Part shown: positions 45,776-55,740 of the stretch, piece by piece
Position numbering within the stretch: the first letter of the stretch is position 1
Layout of the letters: the number at the start of each line of letters is the position of its first letter
From: Pseudotabrizicola sediminis
Lineage (GTDB): Bacteria > Pseudomonadota > Alphaproteobacteria > Rhodobacterales > Rhodobacteraceae
DNA length: 64,000 nucleotides
Assembly: GCF_004745575.1 (NCBI RefSeq)
Contig: NZ_RPEM01000008.1
Span: 62,329 to 126,328 of the forward strand
Direction of reading: 5' to 3'
Notes under the pieces: model-generated
What the model was told of the DNA's origin: nothing
Seen by the model: the letters and a program-made list of their open reading frames with translations, nothing else
The model's database searches: none
Position numbers and translations under genes: made by a program

Positions 45776-46612
45776 TTGGGGAATATCGCCGAAACCGAGA
45801 CGAACGGGGCCTTTGCCAGCTTGCGGGACCGTATTGCCCGCGCTTATCCGGAACTGAGTCCGCAGTTGCGGGCCATCGCCGAGTTTTCGATCCAGAACGC
45901 CGATACCGTTGCGGTGGAAACCGCGCAGCAGCTTGCCAAACGAATCGGTGTGCCGCCTTCCAGTATGGTGCGCTTTGCACAGACCCTTGGCTATGCCGGG
46001 TTCAACGAGCTGAAACGCGACTTCCGGGACAACCTTGTGTACCGGATGGGCGAAATCCGAGAGCGTGAGGCGATCAGCGCCCATCCCGCCAGCGGGGCCA
46101 TCGCGGTTGCAGACGCGCTGGTGAGCGAGGCACGCCGCGATCTGGACCGGCTGTTCAAGGAACTGGACCGCAAGCAATTCGACCGCGCCGTGATCGAACT
46201 GGTGCGGGCGGACCGCATCCACGTTCTGGCGCAGCAAACGTCGTTTGCGCTTGGCAGCATCTTTCACGCCACCGCGCTCAGCCTTGGCACGCCCACCAAC
46301 ATGCTGGATGAGGCGGGGTCATTCTTTGGCCGCCAGATCGAGCTTCTGGGGGTGGAGGATGCCATTCTGGCCATCAGTTTTGCCCCCTATCAGACCTCGG
46401 TTGTGCGCGGGGCAAAGCTGCATGCCGCGCGGGGCGGCATTGTGGTTGCAGTGACGGACAATGTGCTCAGCCCGCTGGCTGCACTCGCCAGAGTGACGAT
46501 CGAGACCCCCCAGCGCAGCCCGATTGCCTCGCATCCGCTGGTGATCGGAACCTGCGTGTTGCAGGCCCTTGCCATTGCCGTCAACGAAACCCGGCCAAGG
46601 GAAAACCGCTAG
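45776..46612 (+). CDS. RpiR/MurR-family regulator (second)
   Basis: 278 residues starting with TTG. HTH_6 domain (ETAQQLAKRIGVPPSSMVRF with LGYAGFNELKRDFRDN) and SIS domain (ILAISFAPYQTSVVRGAKLH). Divergent from the decaying sugar ABC operon, which is its likely target, and 45 bases ahead of the four-carbon acid-sugar kinase gene on the same strand. It may respond to a sugar-acid phosphate. Confidence 0.85.
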   Translation: MGNIAETETNGAFASLRDRIARAYPELSPQLRAIAEFSIQNADTVAVETAQQLAKRIGVPPSSMVRFAQTLGYAGFNELKRDFRDNLVYRMGEIREREAISAHPASGAIAVADALVSEARRDLDRLFKELDRKQFDRAVIELVRADRIHVLAQQTSFALGSIFHATALSLGTPTNMLDEAGSFFGRQIELLGVEDAILAISFAPYQTSVVRGAKLHAARGGIVVAVTDNVLSPLAALARVTIETPQRSPIASHPLVIGTCVLQALAIAVNETRPRENR

Positions 46613-46657
46613 GATGCGCCCTGTCGGAATATGTCGGTTGTGCGGTCAGGCCAACGC

Positions 46658-47701
46658 ATGACCCTTGGGCCAAAGGTAATCATCATTGCCGATGATCTGA
46701 CTGGCGCGCTGGACAGCTCTGTCGCCTTTGCTGCGCGTGGCATGGCGGTGATCTGTGCCACCTCGACCGATCATCTTGACGCTGCCCTGCACAGCGGGGC
46801 GCAGGTGATCGCGGTCTCGACCGGATCGCGCGACGATACGCAGGACGCCGCTGTCGCCCGCATTGTGCAGGTGCGGGCGGCTGTGAAAGGCGACCCGTTG
46901 GCCCGAACTGCTATAGTTTTCAAAAAAATCGACAGCCGGATGAAGGGGCACATCGCCGCCGAGCTTCAGGCGCTTTGCAGCCCGGGCCAGCCTGTGCTGG
47001 TCTGCCCGGCCATCCCACGGCTGGGCCGGTTTGTCGAGGCTGGCCATGTCACAGGCATGGGCATTGAGCATGCCATACCCGTGGCTGCGCGCGCCGGGGT
47101 TGACGTGTCTGCCGTGCTGAATGCCCGGACTGAGGCGCAGATTGACGCCGGGCTTGCAGCGGCGCCTGACACTGCCGTGCTGGTGGGCGCTGCCGGGCTG
47201 GCAGAAGCTCTGGCGCGGCGGTTGACCGGCAGCGCCCCGCCAGCCGCCCATCTGGGGCTGGCGTCCCCTGCCCTGTTTGCAATCGGATCGCGTGATCCGA
47301 TCACGCTGGCGCAACTGGCAGGTTTCAATGTTGCCCCGGCACCCGATGGCGCTGTGCCCCCGCCACCGGCGGCGTCAGACCCTGTGATGATCTTGCAGAT
47401 GCAACCCGGCCGCTCTGAAGCATCGCCCCTTCAGGCAGCGGCCCGGTTTGCCACGGGCGTCGCCTTATGGGTCAAAGCCACACAGCCCGCCGCAGTTTTG
47501 GCCTGTGGCGGTTCCACGGCCGAAGCGGTCCTGTCCGAGCTTGGCATCGGGTTGCTTGAGGTGCGGGGAGAGGTGCTGCCGGGACTGCCGGTTTCAACCG
47601 CACTGACAGGATGGCCCGGGCTTCAGATCGTCACCAAATCCGGTGGTTTTGGCGCGCCGGATACGGTGGCGCGGCTGATCGCCTGCGCCGCGCCGCGCTG
47701 A
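46658..47701 (+). CDS. Four-carbon acid-sugar kinase family protein (DUF1537, DtnK/OtnK-like)
   Basis: 347 residues, shorter than the usual about 410-430. N-terminal DUF1537 domain with IIADDLTGALDSSVAFA and VFKKIDSRMKGHIAAEL, and the C-terminal nucleotide-binding half with VLACGGSTAEAVLSELG and IVTKSGGFGAPDTV. Family members phosphorylate D-threonate, L-threonate or D-erythronate. ATG 46658 is used; ATG 46631 would add nine residues. PdxA2 is encoded 1 kb away, its usual pathway partner, so D-threonate kinase is the best specific guess. Confidence 0.85.
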   Translation: MTLGPKVIIIADDLTGALDSSVAFAARGMAVICATSTDHLDAALHSGAQVIAVSTGSRDDTQDAAVARIVQVRAAVKGDPLARTAIVFKKIDSRMKGHIAAELQALCSPGQPVLVCPAIPRLGRFVEAGHVTGMGIEHAIPVAARAGVDVSAVLNARTEAQIDAGLAAAPDTAVLVGAAGLAEALARRLTGSAPPAAHLGLASPALFAIGSRDPITLAQLAGFNVAPAPDGAVPPPPAASDPVMILQMQPGRSEASPLQAAARFATGVALWVKATQPAAVLACGGSTAEAVLSELGIGLLEVRGEVLPGLPVSTALTGWPGLQIVTKSGGFGAPDTVARLIACAAPR

Positions 47702-47708
47702 TCAGATC

Positions 47709-48488
47709 TCACGGTGCGACATCAACCATCCGCAGCTCAACGCCCCGGTCTTTGAAAGCGGAAATCGCATCCGCGCTGATCCGGCTGTCGGTCAGCAACA
47801 GATCAACGGCAGAGGTTTCGCCAAAGGCACAGAACGCCCGGTTGAAAAACTTGCTGCTGTCCACCAGCAGGATCACCCGGTCTGCCGCTGCCAGAAACCG
47901 GCGCTTCAGGTCCGCCAGTTCCAACGACGTATCTGACAGCACCTCTGGCGTGATTGCATGGGTGCCGACAAAGGCGATATCGGCCCGCAGCCGCGCCACA
48001 GAGTTCACCGCATCCGCCCCCAGCAATGTGGTGGTCCCGGCGCGGATGGTCCCGCCTGTCACACTGGTCTGCACCAGCGCATTCTGCGACAGGCAGGACG
48101 CGATCTGCACATCATTCGTCATGGCGGTGAAGGGAATATTCAGGCTGGCAGCCGCCTTGGCCGCCGCTGCCGTTGTGGTCCCGCTGTCAAACAACACCGA
48201 CTGCCCCGGCTGAATAAGCTGGGCGGCAGCGGCACCGATGGCCACCTTTGCCGCACTTTCGAAGGCCGAGGCGATGGCCGCTTCGGGCTCAAACGTGGTG
48301 GAGGCCCGCGCGGTGGAAATCGCGCCACCATGGGTGCGGGCCAGATACCCGGCATCTTCCAGATAATCGACATCGCGGCGCACCGTCGATATCGAGATGC
48401 CCAAGGCTTCCGACAGGTCTTTCAAAGACACCATCTGTTCGGCGCGCAGCACCTCCAGTATCCGGGCCTGTCTTTTTGCTGGTAGCAT
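47709..48488 (-). CDS. DeoR-family transcriptional regulator
   Basis: 259 residues. N-terminal DeoR HTH (RQARILEVLRAEQMVSLKDL, GISISTVRRDVDYLEDAGYL) and a sugar-phosphate-sensing domain with DSGTTT (FDSGTTTAAAAKAA). ATG 48488 is chosen because it places the HTH at the N-terminus. It lies between the kinase gene (convergent, 7 bases) and pdxA2 (divergent), and so probably represses the acid-sugar genes. Confidence 0.88.
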   Translation of the reverse strand: MLPAKRQARILEVLRAEQMVSLKDLSEALGISISTVRRDVDYLEDAGYLARTHGGAISTARASTTFEPEAAIASAFESAAKVAIGAAAAQLIQPGQSVLFDSGTTTAAAAKAAASLNIPFTAMTNDVQIASCLSQNALVQTSVTGGTIRAGTTTLLGADAVNSVARLRADIAFVGTHAITPEVLSDTSLELADLKRRFLAAADRVILLVDSSKFFNRAFCAFGETSAVDLLLTDSRISADAISAFKDRGVELRMVDVAP

Positions 48489-48659
48489 ATGCGCCCTGTT
48501 GATCGCTGACTTGCCTGCACAGTCTGGCACAAAACCGCAAAAATATTCCAGCCCGCTCTCACACATTCGCAAGAAACTACCAAAATAGTTCATTATGCGC
48601 CATAAATGGTCATAATCTGCTGCGAATCGCTGCAGTCACCGGAAAGGGTGCTTCAAAAG

Positions 48660-49703
48660 ATGCCAACACCTGTTCTGGCCATCTCGATCGGTGACCCTGC
48701 CGGGATCGGCCCCGAAATCGCGCTGAAGGCGTGCCATGCCCTGTCGGACAGGCTGTCTGCACAGGACATGGCGCTTGTCCTGATCGGCGATGCAGCAACC
48801 CTGCAGCGCACCGCGGGCAGCCTTGGCCTGCCCTGCCCACCCTTCATTGCGCAGGGTGACGTGCGCAGCCTGTGCGGCGTAGCAATTTTGCCGACGGTTC
48901 CGCCTGCGGGTCCGATCCTGCCCGGCACCGTGTCCGCCGGTGCGGGCGATCAGGCCTATCGTGCGGTGGTGCAGGCAACCACGCTTGCTATGACCGGGGC
49001 CGCGGATGCCATCGTGACCGGCCCCCTGAACAAAGAGGCGCTGCATCTGGCAGGCCATGCCTACGCGGGCCACACCGAATTGCTGGCCGATCTGACCGGG
49101 GCAAAGGGCAGCGTGATGATGCTGGCCCATGGGGCGTTTCGCGTGTCACATGTTACGACGCATTGCGCGCTGGAAGAAGTGCCAGCCCGGGCCACCACCG
49201 CACGCATCCGGCACGTTGTCACCCTGACCCACACCGCGCTGTGCAGGTTGGGCATTGCCACCCCCCGCATCGCGATTGCCGCCCTTAACCCCCACGCGGG
49301 CGAAGGCGGCATCTTCGGGCGGCAGGATATCGACGTGACCGAACCTCTGGTGGCACAACTGCGCAGCGAAGGGTTGAACATCACCGGCCCGGTGCCCGGC
49401 GATACGGTTTTTGTAAAGATGCGCGGCGGGGCTTTTGATGCGGTGGTCGCGATGTATCACGATCAGGGGCATATTCCGGTCAAGCTGCTTGGCTTTACCG
49501 TTGATCCGGCAACCGGCCGCTGGGTGGGGCTCAGTGGGGTGAATGTCACCCTTGGCCTGCCGATCATCCGCACCTCTGTCGATCATGGCACCGCCTTCGA
49601 CATCGCGGGTCAGGGCATTGCCGAGGCGACAAGCCTGATCGAGGCCATCGACTACGCCCTGGCACTGGTAAGCAGCAAGGCTGGCAACACCATCACGGAA
49701 TAA
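48660..49703 (+). CDS. pdxA2: PdxA2-type 4-phospho-D-threonate/erythronate 3-dehydrogenase
   Basis: 347 residues of the PdxA family. IGDPAGIGPEIALKA at the N-terminus, GPLNKEAL, HAYAGHTELLADL with a metal His, and MYHDQGHIPVKLLGF. The QGHIPVK wording and the link to a DUF1537 kinase mark the PdxA2 branch, which oxidises and decarboxylates the phosphorylated acid sugar to DHAP, rather than pyridoxine synthesis. Start at ATG 48660 after GGAAAGGG. Divergent from the DeoR gene; the aldehyde dehydrogenase gene follows at 20 bases. Confidence 0.87.
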   Translation: MPTPVLAISIGDPAGIGPEIALKACHALSDRLSAQDMALVLIGDAATLQRTAGSLGLPCPPFIAQGDVRSLCGVAILPTVPPAGPILPGTVSAGAGDQAYRAVVQATTLAMTGAADAIVTGPLNKEALHLAGHAYAGHTELLADLTGAKGSVMMLAHGAFRVSHVTTHCALEEVPARATTARIRHVVTLTHTALCRLGIATPRIAIAALNPHAGEGGIFGRQDIDVTEPLVAQLRSEGLNITGPVPGDTVFVKMRGGAFDAVVAMYHDQGHIPVKLLGFTVDPATGRWVGLSGVNVTLGLPIIRTSVDHGTAFDIAGQGIAEATSLIEAIDYALALVSSKAGNTITE

Positions 49704-49723
49704 GATCTTTGGGAGGAGACAGG

Positions 49724-51205
49724 ATGCAAAGCGACGATCACAGCAGCATGTGGATTGGCGGGCACTGGGAACAGGGGGCCGAAGGCACCCGCCCCGTCAT
49801 CAATCCTTCCACCGGAGAGGCGTTTGCCAATGCCCCCGAAGCCAGCGCGGCACAGGCCTTGCAGGCCATCGACGCAGCCCGCGCCGCACAACCCGCCTGG
49901 GCGCGGCTGTCGCCTTTGCAACGCGGGGTCTATATGCACAAGATCGCGGGGCTGATCCGCGACCATGCCGAACCACTTGCGCGGCTGGTCGTGCGCGAAC
50001 AGGGCAAGCCCATCACCGAAGCGCGTGGCGAAGTGGGGGGTGCGGCCGAGTTCTTCACCTATTTCGCTGAATTTGCCCGCCGCATTCAGGGCGAGATCCT
50101 GCCCTCTGACGCGCCCGGCGAACAGATCTGGATTCAGCGCGTGCCGGTCGGCGTCGTCGTCGGCATCATTCCGTGGAACTATCCCGCCGCCCTTGTCAGC
50201 CGCAAAGTGGCCCCTGCCCTTATTGCCGGGAACACGATCGTCCTCAAACCCCATGAAGAAACGCCGCTTTCGGCGCTGTACATGGCGCGGCTGTTTGAAC
50301 AGGCGGGTCTGCCTGCCGGGGTGGTGAACATTGTCACCGGCGCGGGGGACACCGTGGGGGCCGCTCTGACCACGCACCCGGACGTTGATCTGGTGACGAT
50401 GACCGGCGGTGTGCCGACCGGCAAGCGCATCATGGCCGCCGCCGCCCCGAACCTCGTGCCCGTCTCGCTGGAACTGGGCGGCAAGGCCCCGCTGATCGTG
50501 ATGGAGGATGCCGATCTGGATCTCGCCGTGGCCTCGGCGGTCACCTCGCGCTTCATGAACTGCGGGCAGGTCTGCATTTGCAACGAACGGATGCTGGTGC
50601 ACGAAAAGGTCTACGATGCCTTTGTCGCCCGCTTCGTGCAGGCCACCAAGGCGCTGCGGCTGGGCGACCCGATGCTGGACACCACCGATCTTGGCCCCAA
50701 AGTCTCGCAGCCGGAACTGGAGAAGGTAGAGGCCATTCTTGCCGCCGCTCTGACCTCCGGTGCGGAACCGCTGCTGCTTGGCGGGCGTCCAGACACCCCG
50801 CCGGTTGCCGGGGGGTATTGGATGACCCCCACGGTTCTGGGCGGGGTGACTGCCGATATGGCCATCATGCAGGACGAAATTTTTGGCCCTGTCATTCCGG
50901 TGATGAAAGTATCGGGCTTCGACGAGGCGATGGCTGTGGCAAACGACAGCCGCTATGGCCTGTCCGCCTATCTGTTTACGCAAGATTACCGGCGCATCAT
51001 GCAGGCGGTGGCCGACATCCGCTTTGGCGAGATCTATGTGAACCGCATCGGGCCAGAGGCGCTGCAGGGCTATCACACCGGCTATCGCAATTCCGGTCCC
51101 GGCGGCGATGACGGCATTCACGGTCTGGAATCCTATCTGCGCAAGAAGACCGTCTATGTGAACTGGTCCGGGTCTTCGCCCGTGCCACTTATGCCCTACG
51201 CCTGA
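49724..51205 (+). CDS. NAD(P)-dependent aldehyde dehydrogenase (AldA/lactaldehyde type)
   Basis: 493 residues, complete ALDH fold. PWNYPAAL and KPHEETPLSA in the cofactor domain, general-base Glu in SLELGGKAP, catalytic Cys in FMNCGQVCICNER, and EIFGPVIPV. It resembles AldA-type lactaldehyde/glycolaldehyde dehydrogenases. ATG 49724 follows GGGAGGAG. Co-transcribed with pdxA2; it may oxidise glycolaldehyde or glyceraldehyde arising in acid-sugar or deoxysugar breakdown. Confidence 0.92.
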   Translation: MQSDDHSSMWIGGHWEQGAEGTRPVINPSTGEAFANAPEASAAQALQAIDAARAAQPAWARLSPLQRGVYMHKIAGLIRDHAEPLARLVVREQGKPITEARGEVGGAAEFFTYFAEFARRIQGEILPSDAPGEQIWIQRVPVGVVVGIIPWNYPAALVSRKVAPALIAGNTIVLKPHEETPLSALYMARLFEQAGLPAGVVNIVTGAGDTVGAALTTHPDVDLVTMTGGVPTGKRIMAAAAPNLVPVSLELGGKAPLIVMEDADLDLAVASAVTSRFMNCGQVCICNERMLVHEKVYDAFVARFVQATKALRLGDPMLDTTDLGPKVSQPELEKVEAILAAALTSGAEPLLLGGRPDTPPVAGGYWMTPTVLGGVTADMAIMQDEIFGPVIPVMKVSGFDEAMAVANDSRYGLSAYLFTQDYRRIMQAVADIRFGEIYVNRIGPEALQGYHTGYRNSGPGGDDGIHGLESYLRKKTVYVNWSGSSPVPLMPYA

Positions 51206-51232
51206 TGGCCTGAATCCATCCCGACACTGCCC

Positions 51233-51269
51233 GGGGTCACGCGCATCGCGTGCATTTGCGCATGACCCC
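51233..51269 (+). terminator. Hairpin after the aldehyde dehydrogenase gene
   Basis: A 13-bp stem with one mismatch: GGGGTCACGCGCA at 51233-51245 against TGCGCATGACCCC at 51257-51269, about 28 bases after the stop. No T-run; probably a transcript-end structure. The rest of 51270-51452 shows no gene. Confidence 0.45.
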
Positions 51270-51452
51270 ATTCACAGGATGCTGGCACTGACAAAGGTGC
51301 CCGGGCGTGGCACGGCAGGGGAATACGGCTTCGCGGTCATCTTCTTTGATGTCGGCTCCATAACGGGCAATTCCCCGAGAGTTCTGCCCTCGGGTAAACC
51401 CGGGCCGGTTCAGATTGCCTCGCTCCTCACCGGCTTTGTCGCCAGGGTTCGA

Positions 51453-54149
51453 TCATCCATTGTCGTCGGTGATTGCCGACAGGTCTTCCGGAGGAGCAAG
51501 ACCGAGGCGGATCTGTTTTTCGACCTCGACTATCGCAAAGAACACGGCACCGATCCCGACAATCAAGAGACCATCGGACAATGATACCGAATTTGTCCCA
51601 AGAATTCCCTGAGCCAGCGGCAGGTAGGTCACGACAACTTGCGCCGGTACGACAATGGCGAGGCTGATCCACACCGCTTTGGTACCGCGGGTCGCGGCCC
51701 ATGTCAGCGACGTGCTGCGGAGATTGCGAACGAAAAAAAGATAGATGATCTGCAGCACCACGATCATGTTCATGGCGAGCGTCTGGGCAAGCGCGAGGTC
51801 ATGCCCCTTATTGAAAGCATAGGAAAAAATCCCGAAAATTGCCGCAACGAACAGGACGGAAATGAAAGCCACCTGCCACAGCAGGGCTCCGGTCAGCAAC
51901 GGCGACGGGCGCGCACGGGGGGGACGGCGCATCGTATTGGCTTCGGTCGGCTCAAAAGCCAGCGCCAGCCCAAGCGTCGTGCCGGTGATCAAATTGACCC
52001 AAAGTATCTGGATCGGCGAGATCGGCAGTGTCATGCCAAGCAGCAGCGCGATGATGATCGTACCGGCTTCGCCTGCGTTGGTGGGCAATGTCCAGGAAAT
52101 GACCTTGCGAATGTTGTCGTAGACTGTGCGGCCTTCACGTACGGCGGCCGCAATTGACGCGAAATTATCGTCAGCCAAGACCAGATCTGCGGCCTCCTTG
52201 GCCGCTTCGGAGCCCTTTACCCCCATGGCAATGCCGACATCGGCGCGCTTCAACGCGGGGGCATCATTCACTCCGTCGCCAGTCATCGCAACGGTCAACC
52301 CTTTGGCCTGCAATGCCATGACAAGGCGCAGCTTGTGCGCGGGCGACGTGCGGGCGAAAATGTTGGTCTTGGTCACCGCGAACGTCAGATCGGCATCGCC
52401 CAGTTTTTCGATGTCGGCACCGGTCAGCACCGATCCAGGGTTTCGCAGCCCGATTTTGCGCCCGATCGCTGCGGCGGTTCCGGCATGATCGCCGGTGATC
52501 ATCTTGACCGCGATACCGGCAGCGTGACAGTCGGCCACCGCTTCGATGGCCTCCTGACGCGGCGGATCGATCAATCCGACCAAAGCAGCCAAAGTCAGTT
52601 TTCCGTCAAGATTGGCGGCGTTCAACTCTCCCTCCGGGGCCTCGCACAGGGCCAGCCCCAACAGCCGCTGGCCTTCCGCAGCCACGCGCTCGGCCTCGTC
52701 GTTCCAGAATGCGGTATCGAGCGGCTCAGGCCCTTCCGGCCCTTTCTGATCGCGGCACATGGCAAGAACGCGCTCCGGCGCGCCCTTGACCAGAACCAGA
52801 CGCTGGCCTTCCGGCCCTTCGACCAATACCGCCATGAACCGATGAGCTGCGTCGAAGGGTATCTCGTCCTGCCGGGTCCAGCCCGCGGCATCGGCCCCAG
52901 CCTTTGCGGCAAACGCCAAGAGCGCGCCTTCCATCGGGTCGCCCGCAACCTGCCAGCCATCATCCTTTTGCGACAGCTCTGCATCGTTGCACAAAAGCGC
53001 CACCAGTCCCGCGTCACCCAGCGAGCCCACGCCGTCGTTAGGGCTGATTTCGCCCTCGGGGGCATAGCCGATCCCGTCGATGGTCACGCTGCCCGAAGAC
53101 AGTACGGCGCTGGCCACCATCATTTCGTTGCGGGTCAGCGTGCCGGTCTTGTCGGTGCAGATCACCGAAACCGCGCCGATCGTTTCGATCGCGGGCAAGC
53201 GGCGCACGATCGCGTTGCGGCGCGCCATGGCCTGAACGCCGACCGAAAGCGTGATGGTCATTACAGCGGGCAAGCCTTCGGGAATTGCCGCGACCGCCAG
53301 ACCAACGACGGCCATGAACTGATCGGCGAAATCGATACCCCGGACGAAATAGCCGTACAGCAGCAGGATCGCTGCAATCAGCACGATCAGCACCGTCAGC
53401 CACCGGGCAAAGCGGTCCATCTGTTCGACCATAGGCGTTGTCAAAACCTCGACCGTGCCAAGCATGTCACTGATCTGGCCAATCTGGGTTGCGGCCCCGG
53501 TGGCAATCACCACGCCGCGCCCGGTTCCGGCGGCAATCAGGGTGCCACTGAAGGCCACGCCGGTTTGATCGCCCAGTGCGGCATCGGTCGCCACCGCATC
53601 TGTCGTCTTTTCCACCGCCATCGACTCGCCGGTGAGGATTGCCTCCTGCACCTGCAAGCCCCTGACCTCTGTCAGGCGCAGGTCTGCGGGCACCTTGTCC
53701 CCCGGCTCAAGCAGCACAAGGTCGCCCGGAACCAGATCGGCGGCTTCAACATCGATGCGTCGTCCGTCGCGCATCACCGAGGCATTCGGCGCCAGCATCG
53801 AGCGGATCGCCGCCATCGCCGTTTCAGCGCGACCTTCCTGCACGAAACCGATCGTTGCGTTGACCAGGACAACGGCAATGATCACGCCGGTATCGACCCA
53901 ATGCGACAGCGCCGCCGTCACCACGGCAGCCCCGATCAGGACATAGATCAAGACATTGTGGAAATGCGCCAAAAAACGCAGCACCGCCCATTGCCTAGGC
54001 TCCTCGGGCAACCGGTTGGGGCCGTGCGCTTTCAGCCTTACCTCCGCTTCGGCTGACGACAGGCCGTCGGCCGTTGCCGAAAGCGCCTGGAGCACACCAT
54101 CGACAGCCTGCGCGTGCCAAGCTTGGGTTTGTTCAGTCCGGTCCTTCAT
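51453..54149 (-). CDS. P2-type cation-transporting ATPase (second)
   Basis: 898 residues, same architecture as the pump at 9528-12134 and clearly paralogous: [45 protein letters not shown]. It shares M4 PEGLP and M5 NAGE and again has Gly in M6 (NLITGTTLGLA) where SERCA has Asp. The C-terminus is about 20 residues longer. Good Shine-Dalgarno (GGGAGAC). Divergent from the arginine deiminase operon across an FNR-like site, so both are probably induced together when oxygen is scarce. Confidence 0.92.
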   Translation of the reverse strand: MKDRTEQTQAWHAQAVDGVLQALSATADGLSSAEAEVRLKAHGPNRLPEEPRQWAVLRFLAHFHNVLIYVLIGAAVVTAALSHWVDTGVIIAVVLVNATIGFVQEGRAETAMAAIRSMLAPNASVMRDGRRIDVEAADLVPGDLVLLEPGDKVPADLRLTEVRGLQVQEAILTGESMAVEKTTDAVATDAALGDQTGVAFSGTLIAAGTGRGVVIATGAATQIGQISDMLGTVEVLTTPMVEQMDRFARWLTVLIVLIAAILLLYGYFVRGIDFADQFMAVVGLAVAAIPEGLPAVMTITLSVGVQAMARRNAIVRRLPAIETIGAVSVICTDKTGTLTRNEMMVASAVLSSGSVTIDGIGYAPEGEISPNDGVGSLGDAGLVALLCNDAELSQKDDGWQVAGDPMEGALLAFAAKAGADAAGWTRQDEIPFDAAHRFMAVLVEGPEGQRLVLVKGAPERVLAMCRDQKGPEGPEPLDTAFWNDEAERVAAEGQRLLGLALCEAPEGELNAANLDGKLTLAALVGLIDPPRQEAIEAVADCHAAGIAVKMITGDHAGTAAAIGRKIGLRNPGSVLTGADIEKLGDADLTFAVTKTNIFARTSPAHKLRLVMALQAKGLTVAMTGDGVNDAPALKRADVGIAMGVKGSEAAKEAADLVLADDNFASIAAAVREGRTVYDNIRKVISWTLPTNAGEAGTIIIALLLGMTLPISPIQILWVNLITGTTLGLALAFEPTEANTMRRPPRARPSPLLTGALLWQVAFISVLFVAAIFGIFSYAFNKGHDLALAQTLAMNMIVVLQIIYLFFVRNLRSTSLTWAATRGTKAVWISLAIVVPAQVVVTYLPLAQGILGTNSVSLSDGLLIVGIGAVFFAIVEVEKQIRLGLAPPEDLSAITDDNG

Positions 54150-54220
54150 CGCTGTCTCCCGACCCGGTCAAACACTGCGTTCCCCGTGCGGCAGCCTATT
54201 CTGCGCTTTGCCGTGATGTC

Positions 54221-54234
54221 CTGATCTGCATTAG
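54221..54234. promoter_or_regulatory. FNR-like site between P-type ATPase and arginine deiminase operons
   Basis: CTGAT-CTGC-ATTAG, 7 of 10 matches to the FNR consensus and the identical CTGC spacer, with the trailing TTC shared with the site at 60469. It lies about 60-70 bases from both divergent starts. Arginine deiminase operons are classic ANR/FNR targets. Confidence 0.55.
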
Positions 54235-54294
54235 TTCGGGCGCGTCCCATACCAGCTAGCCTGATCTCGTCACCTCACCTCCGGGAGCAGCCTC

Positions 54295-55740
54295 ATGCCA
54301 GCCACCGAAAAACCGGATGCGAAACGTGGGTTCCGATTCCCTTCGGCCTTTACGATCCTCTTTGCTCTAATCATCCTTGTCGCGATCCTGACCTGGATTA
54401 TCCCCGCAGGACAGTACGAACGCGTGGCCTCCGAGGCGCTTGGCAAGGACGTGCCCATCGCAGGCACCTATGCGCCCACGGAAGCTACCCCGCAGGGCGT
54501 CTTCGATGTCATCCTCGCCCCGATCGCCGGGTTCTACGATCCCGTGGACTATGTGGCCCGCGCCATCGACGTGTCGCTGTTCGTACTGATCATCGGCGGG
54601 TTCATCGGGGTCGTAACCGCCTCGGGCGCCATTGATGCCGGAATCGCCCGCGCCATGGTCCGCCTTAAGGGGCGCGAGAACTGGATGATCCCGATCCTGA
54701 TGGCGCTGTTTGCCCTCGGCGGCACCACCTACGGCATGGCCGAGGAAACACTGGCCTTCTATGTCCTTCTGATCCCGGTGATGATCGCGGCCAAATATGA
54801 TGCGCTGACTGCGGTAGCCGTGATCCTGCTGGGTGCAGGCGTGGGCGTTCTCGGGTCTACGGTCAACGCGTTTTCAACCGTCATCGCCTCGGACGCCGCG
54901 GGGATCAGTTTTGCCGATGGCCTTGTGCTGCGGCTGGCCATTCTGGCGGTAGCTTGGGTGGTCACGGTAGCTTTCGTGATGCGCTATGCCGCAAAGGTCA
55001 GGGCCGATCCGACGAAATCGCTGGTCTTTGACATGCAGGCCGCAAATGAGGCGCATTTTCTGGCCGAGACCCCATCCGAGAATGTCGAATTTACCGGTTT
55101 GCACAAGATAGTTCTGATTCTGTTCGCGCTGACCTTCGGCGCGATGATCTGGGGTGTATCGATCGGCGGCTGGTGGATGGCGGAAATGAGCGGGCTGTTT
55201 CTGGCCGCCGCCATCGTCATCGGCATCATCGCCCGACTGGGCGAGGGCAAGCTGGTTGAAAGCTTCGTGAACGGCGCGCGCGATCTGCTGGGCGTGGCGC
55301 TGATCATCGGCCTGGCGCGCGGGATCGTCGTGATCATGGATGCCGGGATGATTACCGACACCATCCTGCACGCGGCGGAAACCAGTGTGACGGGCCTGTC
55401 GCAGACGGCCTTCATCCTCGTGGTCTACTGGGTTCAGGTCGGGTTGTCGTTCTTCGTGCCCTCCACGTCGGGGCTGGCCGTCCTGTCGATGCCGATCCTC
55501 GCCCCCGTCGCCGATTTTGCGAACGTAAAGCGCGAACTGGTTGTTACTGCCTTTGCCACTGCCAGCGGCATGGTCAATCTGATCACCCCCACGTCCGCCG
55601 TCGTGATGGGCGGCCTCGCCATCGGCCGCGTCCCTTATGAGCGCTGGCTGCGCTTTGTCTGGCCGCTTCTGGTCATCCTTACCCTTATCGTCATGGCAGC
55701 GCTTGCCTTGGCCACAATGCTGGAAGGCACCCCGACATGA
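54295..55740 (+). CDS. YfcC-family transporter, probable arginine/ornithine exchanger
   Basis: 481 residues, about 12 membrane segments, of the YfcC/DcuC-like (C4-dicarboxylate anaerobic carrier) family: [20 protein letters not shown] at the start, [35 protein letters not shown]. It is not the APC-type ArcD, but it occupies the arcD position: its stop overlaps the arcA start (ATGA). Exchange of arginine for ornithine is inferred from this coupling. Confidence 0.85.
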   Translation: MPATEKPDAKRGFRFPSAFTILFALIILVAILTWIIPAGQYERVASEALGKDVPIAGTYAPTEATPQGVFDVILAPIAGFYDPVDYVARAIDVSLFVLIIGGFIGVVTASGAIDAGIARAMVRLKGRENWMIPILMALFALGGTTYGMAEETLAFYVLLIPVMIAAKYDALTAVAVILLGAGVGVLGSTVNAFSTVIASDAAGISFADGLVLRLAILAVAWVVTVAFVMRYAAKVRADPTKSLVFDMQAANEAHFLAETPSENVEFTGLHKIVLILFALTFGAMIWGVSIGGWWMAEMSGLFLAAAIVIGIIARLGEGKLVESFVNGARDLLGVALIIGLARGIVVIMDAGMITDTILHAAETSVTGLSQTAFILVVYWVQVGLSFFVPSTSGLAVLSMPILAPVADFANVKRELVVTAFATASGMVNLITPTSAVVMGGLAIGRVPYERWLRFVWPLLVILTLIVMAALALATMLEGTPT

